Shown in pieces: positions 48,927 to 57,650 of a stretch of 64,000 nt of DNA. A model generated the notes under the pieces. That model did no database searches and was not told where the DNA came from. It saw only the letters and a program-made list of their open reading frames with translations. Every line of letters starts with the position of its first letter. Position 1 is the first letter of the stretch. Both the position numbers and the translations under genes were made by a program. Source of the stretch: Fidelibacterota bacterium (GTDB lineage Bacteria > Fidelibacterota > UBA8477 > JABMPR01); the NCBI GenBank assembly GCA_021734325.1, contig JAIPJF010000016.1:1-64000 (forward strand), read 5' to 3'.

Positions 48927-49765
48927 GAGAGGATATCCTTCCTGCGGAAAATGATGAAAGCTGTACCCAGAAAAAGAACCAGATTTGAAATGATGAGTCC
49001 CAAACCCCTGAATAGATCAGCCCAGGGGATTGGATCATAAAAAACCATCTCCCAGTTTGAGAAATAGGTAGTGAACATATATGGTTGAATTCCTCTGAAG
49101 ACATCAAGGGGCAAAGTGGAGATCATAAGTGCAAAAATGATCAGTGCCATTGTACCTATTACTGGTCCGATGGCATTACGTACCATGGTTGAGAAAAAGA
49201 TGGCGATGGCACTTACCAGAGCCATGTTCATGAATGAGAATCCATAGGCGATGATAAATCGTCGCATTGCATCGCTGCCTTCCAGAATCAGGACACCATC
49301 CTGAAAAACGAGCATATCACCTCCACCATGCCAGACCAATCCCAACCCCAATGTGAGCAATCCGAAATAAATAACAAACAGCAAAGTGTAGATCATGGTC
49401 GCCAGAGTTTTGGATACAAAAATACTCAAACGAGATATCGGCCGCGTGGCATAAATCCTGAAGGTTCCATTTGCCTGTTCCCCAGCAAAGATATCTCCTC
49501 CCACCAAAGCGATCAAAAAGGGAATATGAACCCAGAAAAAGTTCATGATAAAATAAGCTGCAGTATAACCGTTGGTTGGTGATCCCTCCACAAAGAACAT
49601 GTCAGAGACGGCGTTTTCTATCTGACCTTCGATGTGGCTCGTCCCCATGCCATAACCCCAGAGTATCAAGGGTACGATTATAGTAAACAGCACAACACCA
49701 ATGTATGATCGAATCAATGAGAAGATCTTATAAAGTTCATTCTGAGTGAGTTTAAGCAGTATCAT
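48923..49765 (-). CDS. ABC-2 type transporter permease
   Basis: The 280-residue protein has six hydrophobic segments, beginning with KIFSLIRSYIGVVLFTIIVPLILWGYG, then a loop with SPTNGYTAAYFIMNFF, FANGTFR-like GEQANGTFRIYATRPISR (the ABC-2 loop), and ends with FRRKDILS. It is preceded by the ATPase (four-base overlap) and followed by the LolA-like gene. It is the membrane half of an exporter. Confidence 0.9.
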   Translation of the reverse strand: MILLKLTQNELYKIFSLIRSYIGVVLFTIIVPLILWGYGMGTSHIEGQIENAVSDMFFVEGSPTNGYTAAYFIMNFFWVHIPFLIALVGGDIFAGEQANGTFRIYATRPISRLSIFVSKTLATMIYTLLFVIYFGLLTLGLGLVWHGGGDMLVFQDGVLILEGSDAMRRFIIAYGFSFMNMALVSAIAIFFSTMVRNAIGPVIGTMALIIFALMISTLPLDVFRGIQPYMFTTYFSNWEMVFYDPIPWADLFRGLGLIISNLVLFLGTAFIIFRRKDILS

Positions 49766-50709
49766 TGCTTATCCATTTGAGAAAGAAAGAAATTCTCCAG
49801 TCGATTTCGTTGTGAGAGGGAATAGAAATTGATTTGCCGGGCGGTCATCTCACGAACCAGTTCTGGAATGTTGCCATGAAGAACTTCTATGCTGATTGCA
49901 TTCGCCAGCTGTTTCACATCGGACACCAGTTTACTACTCTCAAGAAATTTTAGAGTTTTCTGTGAGTCTTCGACTTCCAACTCTACGGTCACATGCTCCA
50001 TTTCACTGAACATGGTGGCCATGGATCCCTGAGCAGCCAGTTTTCCATTAAATATGAGGGCAATGTCAGAGCAGATGAGCTCTACTTCATGGAGAAGGTG
50101 GGAGGAGAGGAAGATTGTGACTTTTTGTTCAGCTGCAATTTTGACAATGAAATCCCGTATTTCATGCATCCCCTGAGGATCTAGCCCGGTAGTCGGTTCA
50201 TCAAGGACCAATAACTTTGGATCGGGCAATAGTGCCTGTGCCAGACCGAGACGTTGCTTCATCCCCTGGGAAAAGTTCTTCACCTTATCTTTCCTGCGCT
50301 TGTAAAGTCCCAACAACTCTAATAGACCATTGATGCGATCCTCATCATCATGACCAGTGAGTCTCCCCAGAATTTTCATGTTCTGAAATGCACTTAAGTT
50401 TTTATAAAAATCAGCCCGATCCACCAGCGTGCTCATGTTCTGTCTGACCCTGTACCCCAAATCGCTGGAGCGGTCAAAAATGCTAAAATGACCGGAATCA
50501 GATCGGATGAGACCGGCAATTACCCGAATGAGAGTCGATTTTCCGGCGCCATTTGGACCCAAAAAACCGAAGATGCTTCCTGTGGGGACCTGAAGGGAAA
50601 CATCCTCCAGTGCCTGAATTGTCCCAAAACGCTTGGAAAGGTTTTGACATTCCAGCGCGAAGACAGTGGGCATACCTGCAATTGTATCTGTGGTTTGGAT
50701 CTCATTCAT
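49762..50709 (-). CDS. ABC transporter ATP-binding protein
   Basis: The 315-residue subunit has Walker A GPNGAGKSTLIRVIAG, signature NFSQGMKQRLGLAQALL, Walker B LLVLDEPTTGLDP and a regulatory C-terminal region (about 220-315). The start was set at ATG 50709, which overlaps the GMC gene stop by eight bases; an ATG at 50673 is also possible. It pairs with the ABC-2 permease downstream. Confidence 0.93.
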   Translation of the reverse strand: MNEIQTTDTIAGMPTVFALECQNLSKRFGTIQALEDVSLQVPTGSIFGFLGPNGAGKSTLIRVIAGLIRSDSGHFSIFDRSSDLGYRVRQNMSTLVDRADFYKNLSAFQNMKILGRLTGHDDEDRINGLLELLGLYKRRKDKVKNFSQGMKQRLGLAQALLPDPKLLVLDEPTTGLDPQGMHEIRDFIVKIAAEQKVTIFLSSHLLHEVELICSDIALIFNGKLAAQGSMATMFSEMEHVTVELEVEDSQKTLKFLESSKLVSDVKQLANAISIEVLHGNIPELVREMTARQINFYSLSQRNRLENFFLSQMDKQ

Positions 50710-52291
50710 AATGAGGGGATTGACTTCGTTCCGGGAATTGGGAGAGTATATATTCAGCAATGGCAGTAATAGAGAGACTGGGATTTACACCAAGATTGGC
50801 CGGTATTACCGATCCATCAACAACATACATGTTTTTATAGCCGTGCACTTCACCTTTAAAGTCGCATACGCCATATTGTTCCGTCTCACCCATGACGCAC
50901 CCTCCAAGAATATGGGCAGTGGATGATACATCGAATAAAACCTCTGGGAGGACACTGTATGCATCACCATCCATTTTTTCTGCCATCCGACGGGCAACTT
51001 CATTGGCGACAGGGATAAATGTTGGTACCATTGGGATACCAGGCGCTTTGCTTGAATTCATACTTCGTCCACCGAGGCGCCACCAGCGTCGTTTAAAGTC
51101 AAAGGTCATGTAATTTTCCACCGTTTGCATGACAAGCAGGATAGCGGTTCGATGAGCCCACTGGAGAGGATTTAAAGATTCAAGGGTTTTGAGAGGATGA
51201 CGCAGCGCAGTGAGAAGGAAACGGAGTGGGCGGGGGAGCCATCCGCCTCCACCTACTAATAAAGTTGTCAATAATGCCATCGCATCAGAGCCCTTCGGGT
51301 AGCGAACTACCTCGATATGGGTATGCTTGTCAGGATAAATGCCTGAGGTGATGGCAATTTCCTTGGAATAGTTCACATCTTTTTTTCTGGTCTTAACTCC
51401 CAGCAAAGCTTCAGAATTTGTACGTATGGGGTTTCCGAGCATGGGTGATAGCGCTGGTAAATCTCCATTCGCTTTACACTTTAATAACAATTTTACGGTT
51501 CCCATGACACCACCGGACAGGATCAGCCCTTTGCTTGAAAAACTTTTCACCGGGTGACGTAATCCTGTACTTTTTCTCGTGAGGATGCGGTAGGCGTCGC
51601 CACGCTGGAGTATTTGGGTGACCTCTGTCTCAGGAATGATGTCAACGCCTAATTTCTCGGCCAGATAGAGGTAATTCTTATCAAGTGTGTTCTTCCCACC
51701 ATCGCGACAACCCACCATGCAGGCTCCGCACAGGGTGCATCCTACACGTTCCGGTCCTTCCCCATTAAAATAGGGATCAGAAACTGGTTTTCCTGACGAT
51801 TCATAGAACACACCGACTTCATTAATGTGGAAAGTGTCTTTGCCTGTGAGATCTTTGCCTACCTCCGCCAGCATTTCATCTGTAGGTGAAAGGGAAGGGC
51901 TCGGTGTCGCCCCCAACATTCTCTGAGCTGTCTTATAATGCGGGGCCAACATCTCTTTCCAGTTGCCAGGACCCCATTCAGGTTTTTCAAAGACTTCATC
52001 AGGTGGGACGAGGAGGTTGTTCGCATATACCAGACTTCCGCCTCCTACACCTGCGCCATGGAGGATGAATACATGCTTAAGAAGTGTCAGACATTGAATA
52101 CCATATAATTTGAGTTGGGGTAGCCAGAAGTATTTTCGAAAATTCCAATTTGTTTTGGCATAGTCTTCCGGTCTGTAGCGCTTCCCCTTTTCAAGGACCA
52201 GCACTTTGTAGCCTTTTTCGGCAAGTCGAAGGGCAGAAACTGAGCCTCCAAAGCCGGAACCGATGATGATGTAATCATAGTTATTAGACAT
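50702..52291 (-). CDS. GMC-family oxidoreductase (cholesterol oxidase-like)
   Basis: GMC enzymes oxidise alcohols with FAD. The 529-residue protein has the Rossmann motif IIIGSGFGGSVSALRLAEKGYKVLVLE, a GGGSLVYANNLL segment (substrate-domain start), a Cys cluster CTLCGACMVGC near residue 182 that occurs in a bacterial subgroup (COG2303) and might bind an Fe-S cluster, and a C-terminal His-rich FAD end (SSTAHILGGCVMGE, then YVVDGSVIPANLGVNPSLSITAIAE). It is the first gene of the four-gene unit with the ABC exporter. The substrate, perhaps a sterol or other lipid alcohol, is not known. Confidence 0.9.
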   Translation of the reverse strand: MSNNYDYIIIGSGFGGSVSALRLAEKGYKVLVLEKGKRYRPEDYAKTNWNFRKYFWLPQLKLYGIQCLTLLKHVFILHGAGVGGGSLVYANNLLVPPDEVFEKPEWGPGNWKEMLAPHYKTAQRMLGATPSPSLSPTDEMLAEVGKDLTGKDTFHINEVGVFYESSGKPVSDPYFNGEGPERVGCTLCGACMVGCRDGGKNTLDKNYLYLAEKLGVDIIPETEVTQILQRGDAYRILTRKSTGLRHPVKSFSSKGLILSGGVMGTVKLLLKCKANGDLPALSPMLGNPIRTNSEALLGVKTRKKDVNYSKEIAITSGIYPDKHTHIEVVRYPKGSDAMALLTTLLVGGGGWLPRPLRFLLTALRHPLKTLESLNPLQWAHRTAILLVMQTVENYMTFDFKRRWWRLGGRSMNSSKAPGIPMVPTFIPVANEVARRMAEKMDGDAYSVLPEVLFDVSSTAHILGGCVMGETEQYGVCDFKGEVHGYKNMYVVDGSVIPANLGVNPSLSITAIAEYILSQFPERSQSPHYE

Positions 52292-52329
52292 GTAAAAAAT
52301 CTACGCGGGATTATGCTTTATGGTATAAA

Positions 52330-52356
52330 AAAAGTCCCGATGCTGGGACTTTTCTA
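52330..52356 (-). terminator. Intrinsic terminator after rpmB
   Basis: AAAAGTCCC and GGGACTTTT form a nine-base-pair stem around a six-base loop, with A-rich flank on the plus strand, so U-rich on the minus strand. It lies 27 bases beyond the rpmB stop and before the GMC gene. Confidence 0.8.
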
Positions 52357-52382
52357 AAAAATCTTAGGTGCGGTTGAGAAAG

Positions 52383-52574
52383 TTAGGCGACTTTGGTCAC
52401 TTTCCCTGATTTAATACAGGAAGTACAAACCTTCAGATGCGTAGTCTGACCTTCATGAAGCACACGAACACGTTGCAGGTTAGGTAACCAACGACGGCGC
52501 GTCTTTTTGTGTGAGTGACTCACTATATTTCCCGTAGTCGGGCCTTTTCCACAGATATCACAACATTTTGCCAT
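52383..52574 (-). CDS. rpmB: 50S ribosomal protein L28, zinc-binding type
   Basis: The ATG at 52574 gives 63 residues beginning MAKCCDICGKGPTTGN, with the second Cys pair VCTSCIKSG near the end; two pairs make the zinc site of the C+ form. SHSHKKTRRRWLPNLQRVRV is the family core. The longer upstream reading has no L28 sequence and is rejected. Confidence 0.96.
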   Translation of the reverse strand: MAKCCDICGKGPTTGNIVSHSHKKTRRRWLPNLQRVRVLHEGQTTHLKVCTSCIKSGKVTKVA

Positions 52575-52744
52575 TTCAAACTCCCATTCTAAAGCGCGCA
52601 AATATAGACGGCGATAGACGGGTGTCAAAGAATATTTACAAATTGAAACTTCACGATATTCTGAAGTCATAGGCAATCAAGAACAGTAAAGCATCTAGCA
52701 AAACCCATTGTTGTCAGTCTTTGTTCAGGATAACATGTGAGGAG

Positions 52745-53797
52745 ATGTGGAAGATAGGAAATATAGAAATTAAATCACGGGCAATTCTTGCCCCAATGGC
52801 CGGTGTAACAGGACATCCATTTCGTGTCCTATGCAAGGAACACGGTGCTGGCGTCGTGTACACTGAGTTTGTCAGCGCAAATGGAATCATTCGTGAGAAT
52901 GAAAAAACGCTGGATATGATGAAATTCACAGAGTCAGAAAGACCCATCGGTGTCCAGATCTTTGGTGAGACCCCAGACGTGCTGGCACAGAGCGCGCGCT
53001 ATATTGAAGAAATGGTTAAACCAGATATCATCGATCTGAATTTTGGCTGCCCCGTACCAAAAGTTACCAAACGGGGAGGAGGATCTGCCATATTGAAAGA
53101 TCTCCCTCTTATGGATGAAATTGCCAAAGCAGTTGTGGAGGCGGTGTCCATTCCTGTAACTGCGAAAATTCGCTCAGGATGGAACAATGGCTGTATTATC
53201 GCGCCTGTTGCAGCAGCTGCGCTTGAGGATGCCGGCATCGCTGCGCTAACCCTGCATCCGCGGACAACCAAACAACTTTATACCGGAGAAGCAGATTGGA
53301 GCCTGATTGCTGAAACCCGGAAAGCGATCAGCATTCCATTGATTGGGAATGGTGATATCAAGAGTGCCCAGGACGCCAAACGGATGATGGATGAGACCGG
53401 TTGTGATGCAGTAATGATCGGGCGTCGCGCTCTTGGAAATCCATGGATCTTTAATGAAATCAATGAGTATCTTGATAAAGGTGTTGTCCCTGAACCGGTT
53501 CGTCTGATAGATAGGATGAAACTTTGTCACCGCCATTTATATATGGAAACACAGTCTCTGGGTGCATTCAGAGGCACCAACTATATCAAGAAGCATCTAA
53601 GCTGGTATCTGAAGGGATTTCCAGGTGCTGCCGAGTATCGCCACAGATTGTATACCATCATGGAGTTCGGCGCCATGGATCACGAAATCAATAAGATCAT
53701 TGATGAGCTGGAATCAAATCAGGAACTGGCAAATTTCACCTATCGGGAAGAGGGACCCCTTTTCCCCAATGTTCCCAATAGCAGGGACAACTACTGA
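52745..53797 (+). CDS. dusB: tRNA-dihydrouridine synthase
   Basis: Dus enzymes reduce specific uridines in tRNA using FMN. The product (about 350 residues from ATG 52745; a TTG at 52721 is possible) has ILAPMAGVTGHPFRVLCKEHGAG, NFGCPVPKVTKRGGGSAILK with the catalytic Cys, KIRSGWNN, IGNGDIKSAQDAKRM and IGRRALGNPWIF. It fits the DusB class. Confidence 0.95.
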   Translation: MWKIGNIEIKSRAILAPMAGVTGHPFRVLCKEHGAGVVYTEFVSANGIIRENEKTLDMMKFTESERPIGVQIFGETPDVLAQSARYIEEMVKPDIIDLNFGCPVPKVTKRGGGSAILKDLPLMDEIAKAVVEAVSIPVTAKIRSGWNNGCIIAPVAAAALEDAGIAALTLHPRTTKQLYTGEADWSLIAETRKAISIPLIGNGDIKSAQDAKRMMDETGCDAVMIGRRALGNPWIFNEINEYLDKGVVPEPVRLIDRMKLCHRHLYMETQSLGAFRGTNYIKKHLSWYLKGFPGAAEYRHRLYTIMEFGAMDHEINKIIDELESNQELANFTYREEGPLFPNVPNSRDNY

Positions 53798-53938
53798 TCC
53801 TTAACATTCTGTATCCTTTTTAAAAATTAGGATTATAATAATTGATTAAAGCAAGGACAGCATTGGCTGGAAATTTGCTTGTACACTTGGAGTGATTAGC
53901 GGGCTGAATATTACAGAAAACGACATAAAGGAGAAAAA

Positions 53939-55288
53939 ATGAGTGATCGTATCAAAGTATTGATCATGGGAGCCGCCGGACGTGATTTTCATAATTTTAA
54001 TGTGTTTTTCAGAGACAATGAGGCCTACGAGGTCGTTGCTTTTACGGCAACTCAAATCCCTGATATTGACGGCCGGAAATATCCAAAAGAGCTTGCCGGT
54101 AGTCTTTATCCTGATGGCATACCCATTTATGAAGAAGATGATCTAGAAGATTTGATCTACGATCATGATATCGATGAAGTTGTATTTGCATATAGTGATC
54201 TCCCGTATGAGTATGTCATGTCGAAAGCGGCAATTGTGAATTACGCCGGAGCTGATTTTCGACTCATGGGTGCCAAATCGACCATGTTACCCTCTACAAA
54301 ACCGATTATTGCAATTTGTGCAGCCAGAACTGGATGTGGTAAAAGCCAGACAACCCGTGCTGTTTGTGATCACCTCACTGCCATGGGGAAAAAGGTCGTC
54401 GCTGTCCGTCATCCCATGCCGTATGGTAATCTGGTGAAACAAACCGTTCAGCGTTTTGCTGTTATAGAGGATCTGAAGAAGCATGATTGTACCATTGAAG
54501 AGATGGAAGAGTACGAACCACATATCATGAACAATACGGTGGTCTACGCCGGGGTTGATTATGAGGCTATTTTACGGGAAGCAGAGAAGGAGGCGGACAT
54601 CATTGTCTGGGATGGTGGCAATAATGACATGCCTTTTTACATGCCTGATATCATGATAACTGTTGTTGACCCCCATCGAGTGGGACATGAATTGACCTAC
54701 TATCCAGGCGAAACCAATTTGTTGATGGCCGATGTGGTGGTAATCAATAAAATAGATACCGCAGATATCGATGATATCGTAACGATCCGAGAGAATATCC
54801 GTACCGTGAATCCTGATGCGATCATTGTAGATGCTGCATCCCCGGTTTCTGTTGAAGACGAGGACATGATCTACGGCAAAGCAGTCCTGGTCATAGAGGA
54901 TGGCCCAACACTGACTCATGGTGAAATGAAATATGGTGCCGGTGTTGTAGCCGCTGAAAAATATGGTGCAGAGAGCCTGGTAGATCCAAGACCCTGGACG
55001 GTTGGGAAAATTTCAGAGACATTTGAAAAATATCCTGAAATTGGTCAGATTCTGCCGGCCATGGGCTATGGCGAAGCGCAGATGAAAGACCTTGAAACCA
55101 CGATCAACAATGTTGAATGCGATGCCGTGATCATTGGTACTCCCATTGATCTACGCAGAATCATTAATATCGAGAAACCTTCCACTCGTGTAACCTATAA
55201 ATTGCAGGAGATTGGAACACCAACGCTGGCGAGTATCCTCAACAAGGGTGTTTTGAAGGAATTGGAAGAGGCTGTCAAGAATAGTTGA
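53939..55288 (+). CDS. Cyclic 2,3-diphosphoglycerate synthase family protein (COG2403)
   Basis: The family name comes from methanogen enzymes that cyclise 2,3-diphosphoglycerate to the thermoprotectant cDPG, using ATP. The 449-residue protein has an N-terminal nucleotide-binding part (IKVLIMGAAGRDFHNFNVFFRD), a P-loop near residue 128 (CAARTGCGKSQTTR), DIIVWDGGNNDMPF, and NKID (VVVINKIDTADID) near 269, plus a C-terminal EIGTPTLASILNK segment. Bacterial members are common in some phyla and their substrate is uncertain. AAGGAG precedes the ATG. It appears to be a single gene. Confidence 0.85.
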   Translation: MSDRIKVLIMGAAGRDFHNFNVFFRDNEAYEVVAFTATQIPDIDGRKYPKELAGSLYPDGIPIYEEDDLEDLIYDHDIDEVVFAYSDLPYEYVMSKAAIVNYAGADFRLMGAKSTMLPSTKPIIAICAARTGCGKSQTTRAVCDHLTAMGKKVVAVRHPMPYGNLVKQTVQRFAVIEDLKKHDCTIEEMEEYEPHIMNNTVVYAGVDYEAILREAEKEADIIVWDGGNNDMPFYMPDIMITVVDPHRVGHELTYYPGETNLLMADVVVINKIDTADIDDIVTIRENIRTVNPDAIIVDAASPVSVEDEDMIYGKAVLVIEDGPTLTHGEMKYGAGVVAAEKYGAESLVDPRPWTVGKISETFEKYPEIGQILPAMGYGEAQMKDLETTINNVECDAVIIGTPIDLRRIINIEKPSTRVTYKLQEIGTPTLASILNKGVLKELEEAVKNS

Positions 55289-55295
55289 ATCCGGA

Positions 55296-55330
55296 TAGCC
55301 TTGCGAAGGTTTTGAACCTTCGCAAGGCTA
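55296..55330. repeat. Perfect 16-base-pair palindrome
   Basis: TAGCCTTGCGAAGGTT (55296-55311) and its reverse complement (55315-55330) are separated by three bases. There is no U-rich tract, so it is not a standard terminator, though it may stop ribosome or RNA decay at the cDPGS 3' end. The shape suits a REP-like element; only one copy is seen here. Confidence 0.7.
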
Positions 55331-55371
55331 CATCCTTTGAATAAAAGAGTCACTGAATAGATTATCTGCTA

Positions 55372-55686
55372 ATGAATGCCAAACAATCCAAAAGAATAAG
55401 TCGTGGTTCGGGCTGGACCTTTAATCCAGATGAAAAAGAGACGACATCTCTTCCGGTTACGGGACAAAAGATCATTCGTTTACGCATGGAAAAACGCAAA
55501 GGTAAACCCACAACAATCCTCTATGATATTGTCGGGGTTCCTGATCTAAAATACCTGGCCCGACAGCTAAAAAATCTGGTAAGTGCCGGTGGGACGACAA
55601 AAAACGAAAAAATTGAAATTCAAGGTGAACATCGGGACAAATTTCGTGTATACTTGAAGGATGAAGGTTACGAAGTGAAAGGCTGA
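55372..55686 (+). CDS. SUI1/YciH family translation factor
   Basis: This 104-residue protein is a bacterial relative of eukaryotic eIF1. It has a basic N-terminal extension (SKRISRGSGWTF), then LRMEKRKGKPTTILYDIVGVPDLKYLARQLKNLVSAGGTTKNE and IEIQGEHRDKFRVYL, the SUI1 core. YciH is thought to help initiation accuracy; its role is not essential. It is followed after three bases by a small membrane protein. Confidence 0.92.
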   Translation: MNAKQSKRISRGSGWTFNPDEKETTSLPVTGQKIIRLRMEKRKGKPTTILYDIVGVPDLKYLARQLKNLVSAGGTTKNEKIEIQGEHRDKFRVYLKDEGYEVKG

Positions 55687-55688
55687 AC

Positions 55689-55985
55689 ATGACGTTTATC
55701 TTGACTATTGCTATTGTTGGAGGGGCATTTCTCATCATGAGTATTGCTCTCATTCTTACCGGAGAAAACAAGGTCCATAGCTCCTGCTCTGCAACTGCCC
55801 ATATGGATGGAGAGGATGCTTCGTGCGCATTTTGTCCCAATGATGAAAATGAAGATCAGGTAACCACGCTCTCAAAGGTCGGTTATCCTGGGAGGAAAAA
55901 TATCGTTTCCCAGGAAGTATACAAAGGCAAGAAAAATCGCAACATCATTGTCGAACGTTTGAAATATAATAGCGGTCGGGATTAG
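55689..55985 (+). CDS. Small membrane protein with Cys motif (DUF539/NqrM-like)
   Basis: The 98-residue product has one membrane helix (FILTIAIVGGAFLIMSIALIL) and then SSCSAT and SCAFCP, a spacing that resembles small DUF539/NqrM proteins, which carry conserved Cys after one helix and help maturation of the Na+-NQR complex. The last 35 residues are basic and differ from that family. No nqr genes are in view, so this name is tentative. Confidence 0.6.
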   Translation: MTFILTIAIVGGAFLIMSIALILTGENKVHSSCSATAHMDGEDASCAFCPNDENEDQVTTLSKVGYPGRKNIVSQEVYKGKKNRNIIVERLKYNSGRD

Positions 55986-56166
55986 CAGTTATTCCATCTA
56001 GGTGCTAGCAGCGTAGTCATTCTGAGCCTCAAGCGAGGAACATCGGATCATATAACATTTGTTTCCTACAGGAATATGAGACCCTTAGCAAAGTGCATCA
56101 TGGGCGAAGTCGAAGGACTCAAGAACTACATAAAAAGCCATTTGCAGATAAAGAACAGGTGTTGAA
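55986..56166. other. Intergenic region with dispersed-repeat-like sequence
   Basis: The 181 bases include GTCATTCTGAGCCTCAAGCG-AGGAAC and later GGGCGAAGTCGAAGGACTC. Sequence of this type (starting CATTCTGAGC) is often seen as dispersed intergenic repeats in many bacteria. Here it looks degenerate. No open frame or terminator is visible. Confidence 0.4.
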
Positions 56167-57648
56167 TTGAATTCTCTGCTTAATAAGTTCATACCAAATT
56201 CGATCTGGAAAGTTGTTCTGGGGTTCACATTATTTAGAATAATTTTAGCCCTATTATTACCCCTGACACCGCAGGAAGCTTATTATTGGAGCTGGAGCCG
56301 GGAGCTAGCTCTCTCATATTTTGATCATCCGCCCCTGGCCAGCTATAGCATCTGGCTGACAACCACCATTTTTGGACAAACCATATTTGGGATAAAATTT
56401 GCTGCAGTCCTCTGGTTTCTGGGAACCAATGTACTTTGGGCAAAATTGATCCAGGAAATGTTCCAAAATGAAAAGCAGACTTTTTGGACTTTGTTGGCCT
56501 TAAATGCAAGTATCGCTTTTGAGTTGTATGGCTTTGTCATAAGCCCGGATACCCCACTTATCTTCGCATGGACAGCCACGATCTATGCAATCTGGAAATT
56601 GATCCAGACCGAGCATCCGAAGTGGTGGTATATCGCCGGAATCTTCCTGGGTTTGGCGTGGCTCGGGAAATACTCTGGTGTCCTGCTAATACCTTCCATT
56701 CTCATATTTACTCTCAGCTCTCAAAAACAACGAAAATGGTTACTCACACCGCATCCCTATCTGGGTGTTCTTCTGGCCTTCCTGGTATTCTTACCCGTAT
56801 TGATCTGGAATGCGAACCACGATTGGATTTCCTTTGCCTTTCAGGGTTCACGCCGCACATCAGGGATGGGGCACTGGGAATTTAGATTCGCCGGTGAATT
56901 GTTGGGATCACAGCTATTCATGCTCACTCCCTATTTATTTGTTCTGGTAGTAGCGACCATCATTCGCTATGGTCGACAACTATTCTCAAACCTGGAAGAC
57001 AAGTTGCTGCTCTTATTAAGTAGTGGCTTGTTCACTAGCATTTTTTTTGCTGTCGTAAGTTTCCGAAGTCTGGTAAAAATGAATTGGCTGGTACCTGCAT
57101 ACTGGTCCCTTATCATACTCGGTGTTGCCTATCTCTTTCAGGATCCCCTTAGAGTGAAACGGTTAAAGGTTGGTGTTTATTCATCCTTCGTTTTCCTCGG
57201 ATTGGGCATCTCTGTAGTGGCAATTCCCAATGTACCTCTTGGTGAGGGAAATACGTGGAGTGGGTGGAAAACTGCTACAGAGGAGGTATCTGGCATCAGA
57301 GATTCTCTGGAAACGAAGGGAGAGATGAACTTTATCTTTAGCACCAACTATAAGGCGAGCTCTTTGCTCAAATTTTATTTGTCGGATCAACCCAGAACCT
57401 ATGCCCAGGACATTATTGGTCGACCGGCTCTGCAATTTGATATCTGGGAAAAGCCCGACAGTCTAATTGGCAAAACAGGCATTTTGGTGGTGGACGATAG
57501 GCGGGAATATCGATTTCGACGTGCACGCCTGGAACCCTATTTTCGGGATATCGAGAAAGTCAGGTCTGTTAAAATCGAGAATTTTGGACAAGCTGTCCGA
57601 CAAATTGATATCTACCTCTGTAAGCAATATGTGGGAAGTGATAGATAG
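56167..57648 (+). CDS. ArnT/PMT-like integral membrane glycosyltransferase
   Basis: Enzymes of this GT-C family move a sugar from a polyprenyl-phosphate donor to lipid A or protein outside the membrane. The 493-residue protein uses a TTG start and has about ten membrane helices, with the family signature QEAYYWSWSRELALSYFDHPPLASY in the first external loop (catalytic acidic residues) and the second motif LAWLGKYSGVLLIPSI. The ending is a soluble domain (from about 385). Acceptor and donor are unknown. Confidence 0.9.
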   Translation: MNSLLNKFIPNSIWKVVLGFTLFRIILALLLPLTPQEAYYWSWSRELALSYFDHPPLASYSIWLTTTIFGQTIFGIKFAAVLWFLGTNVLWAKLIQEMFQNEKQTFWTLLALNASIAFELYGFVISPDTPLIFAWTATIYAIWKLIQTEHPKWWYIAGIFLGLAWLGKYSGVLLIPSILIFTLSSQKQRKWLLTPHPYLGVLLAFLVFLPVLIWNANHDWISFAFQGSRRTSGMGHWEFRFAGELLGSQLFMLTPYLFVLVVATIIRYGRQLFSNLEDKLLLLLSSGLFTSIFFAVVSFRSLVKMNWLVPAYWSLIILGVAYLFQDPLRVKRLKVGVYSSFVFLGLGISVVAIPNVPLGEGNTWSGWKTATEEVSGIRDSLETKGEMNFIFSTNYKASSLLKFYLSDQPRTYAQDIIGRPALQFDIWEKPDSLIGKTGILVVDDRREYRFRRARLEPYFRDIEKVRSVKIENFGQAVRQIDIYLCKQYVGSDR

Positions 57649-57650
57649 CG

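Noticed and set aside
53800-53850. Terminator after dusB
   Set aside because: ATCCT/AGGAT is only five GC-poor pairs with an AT-rich extension; too weak to call.
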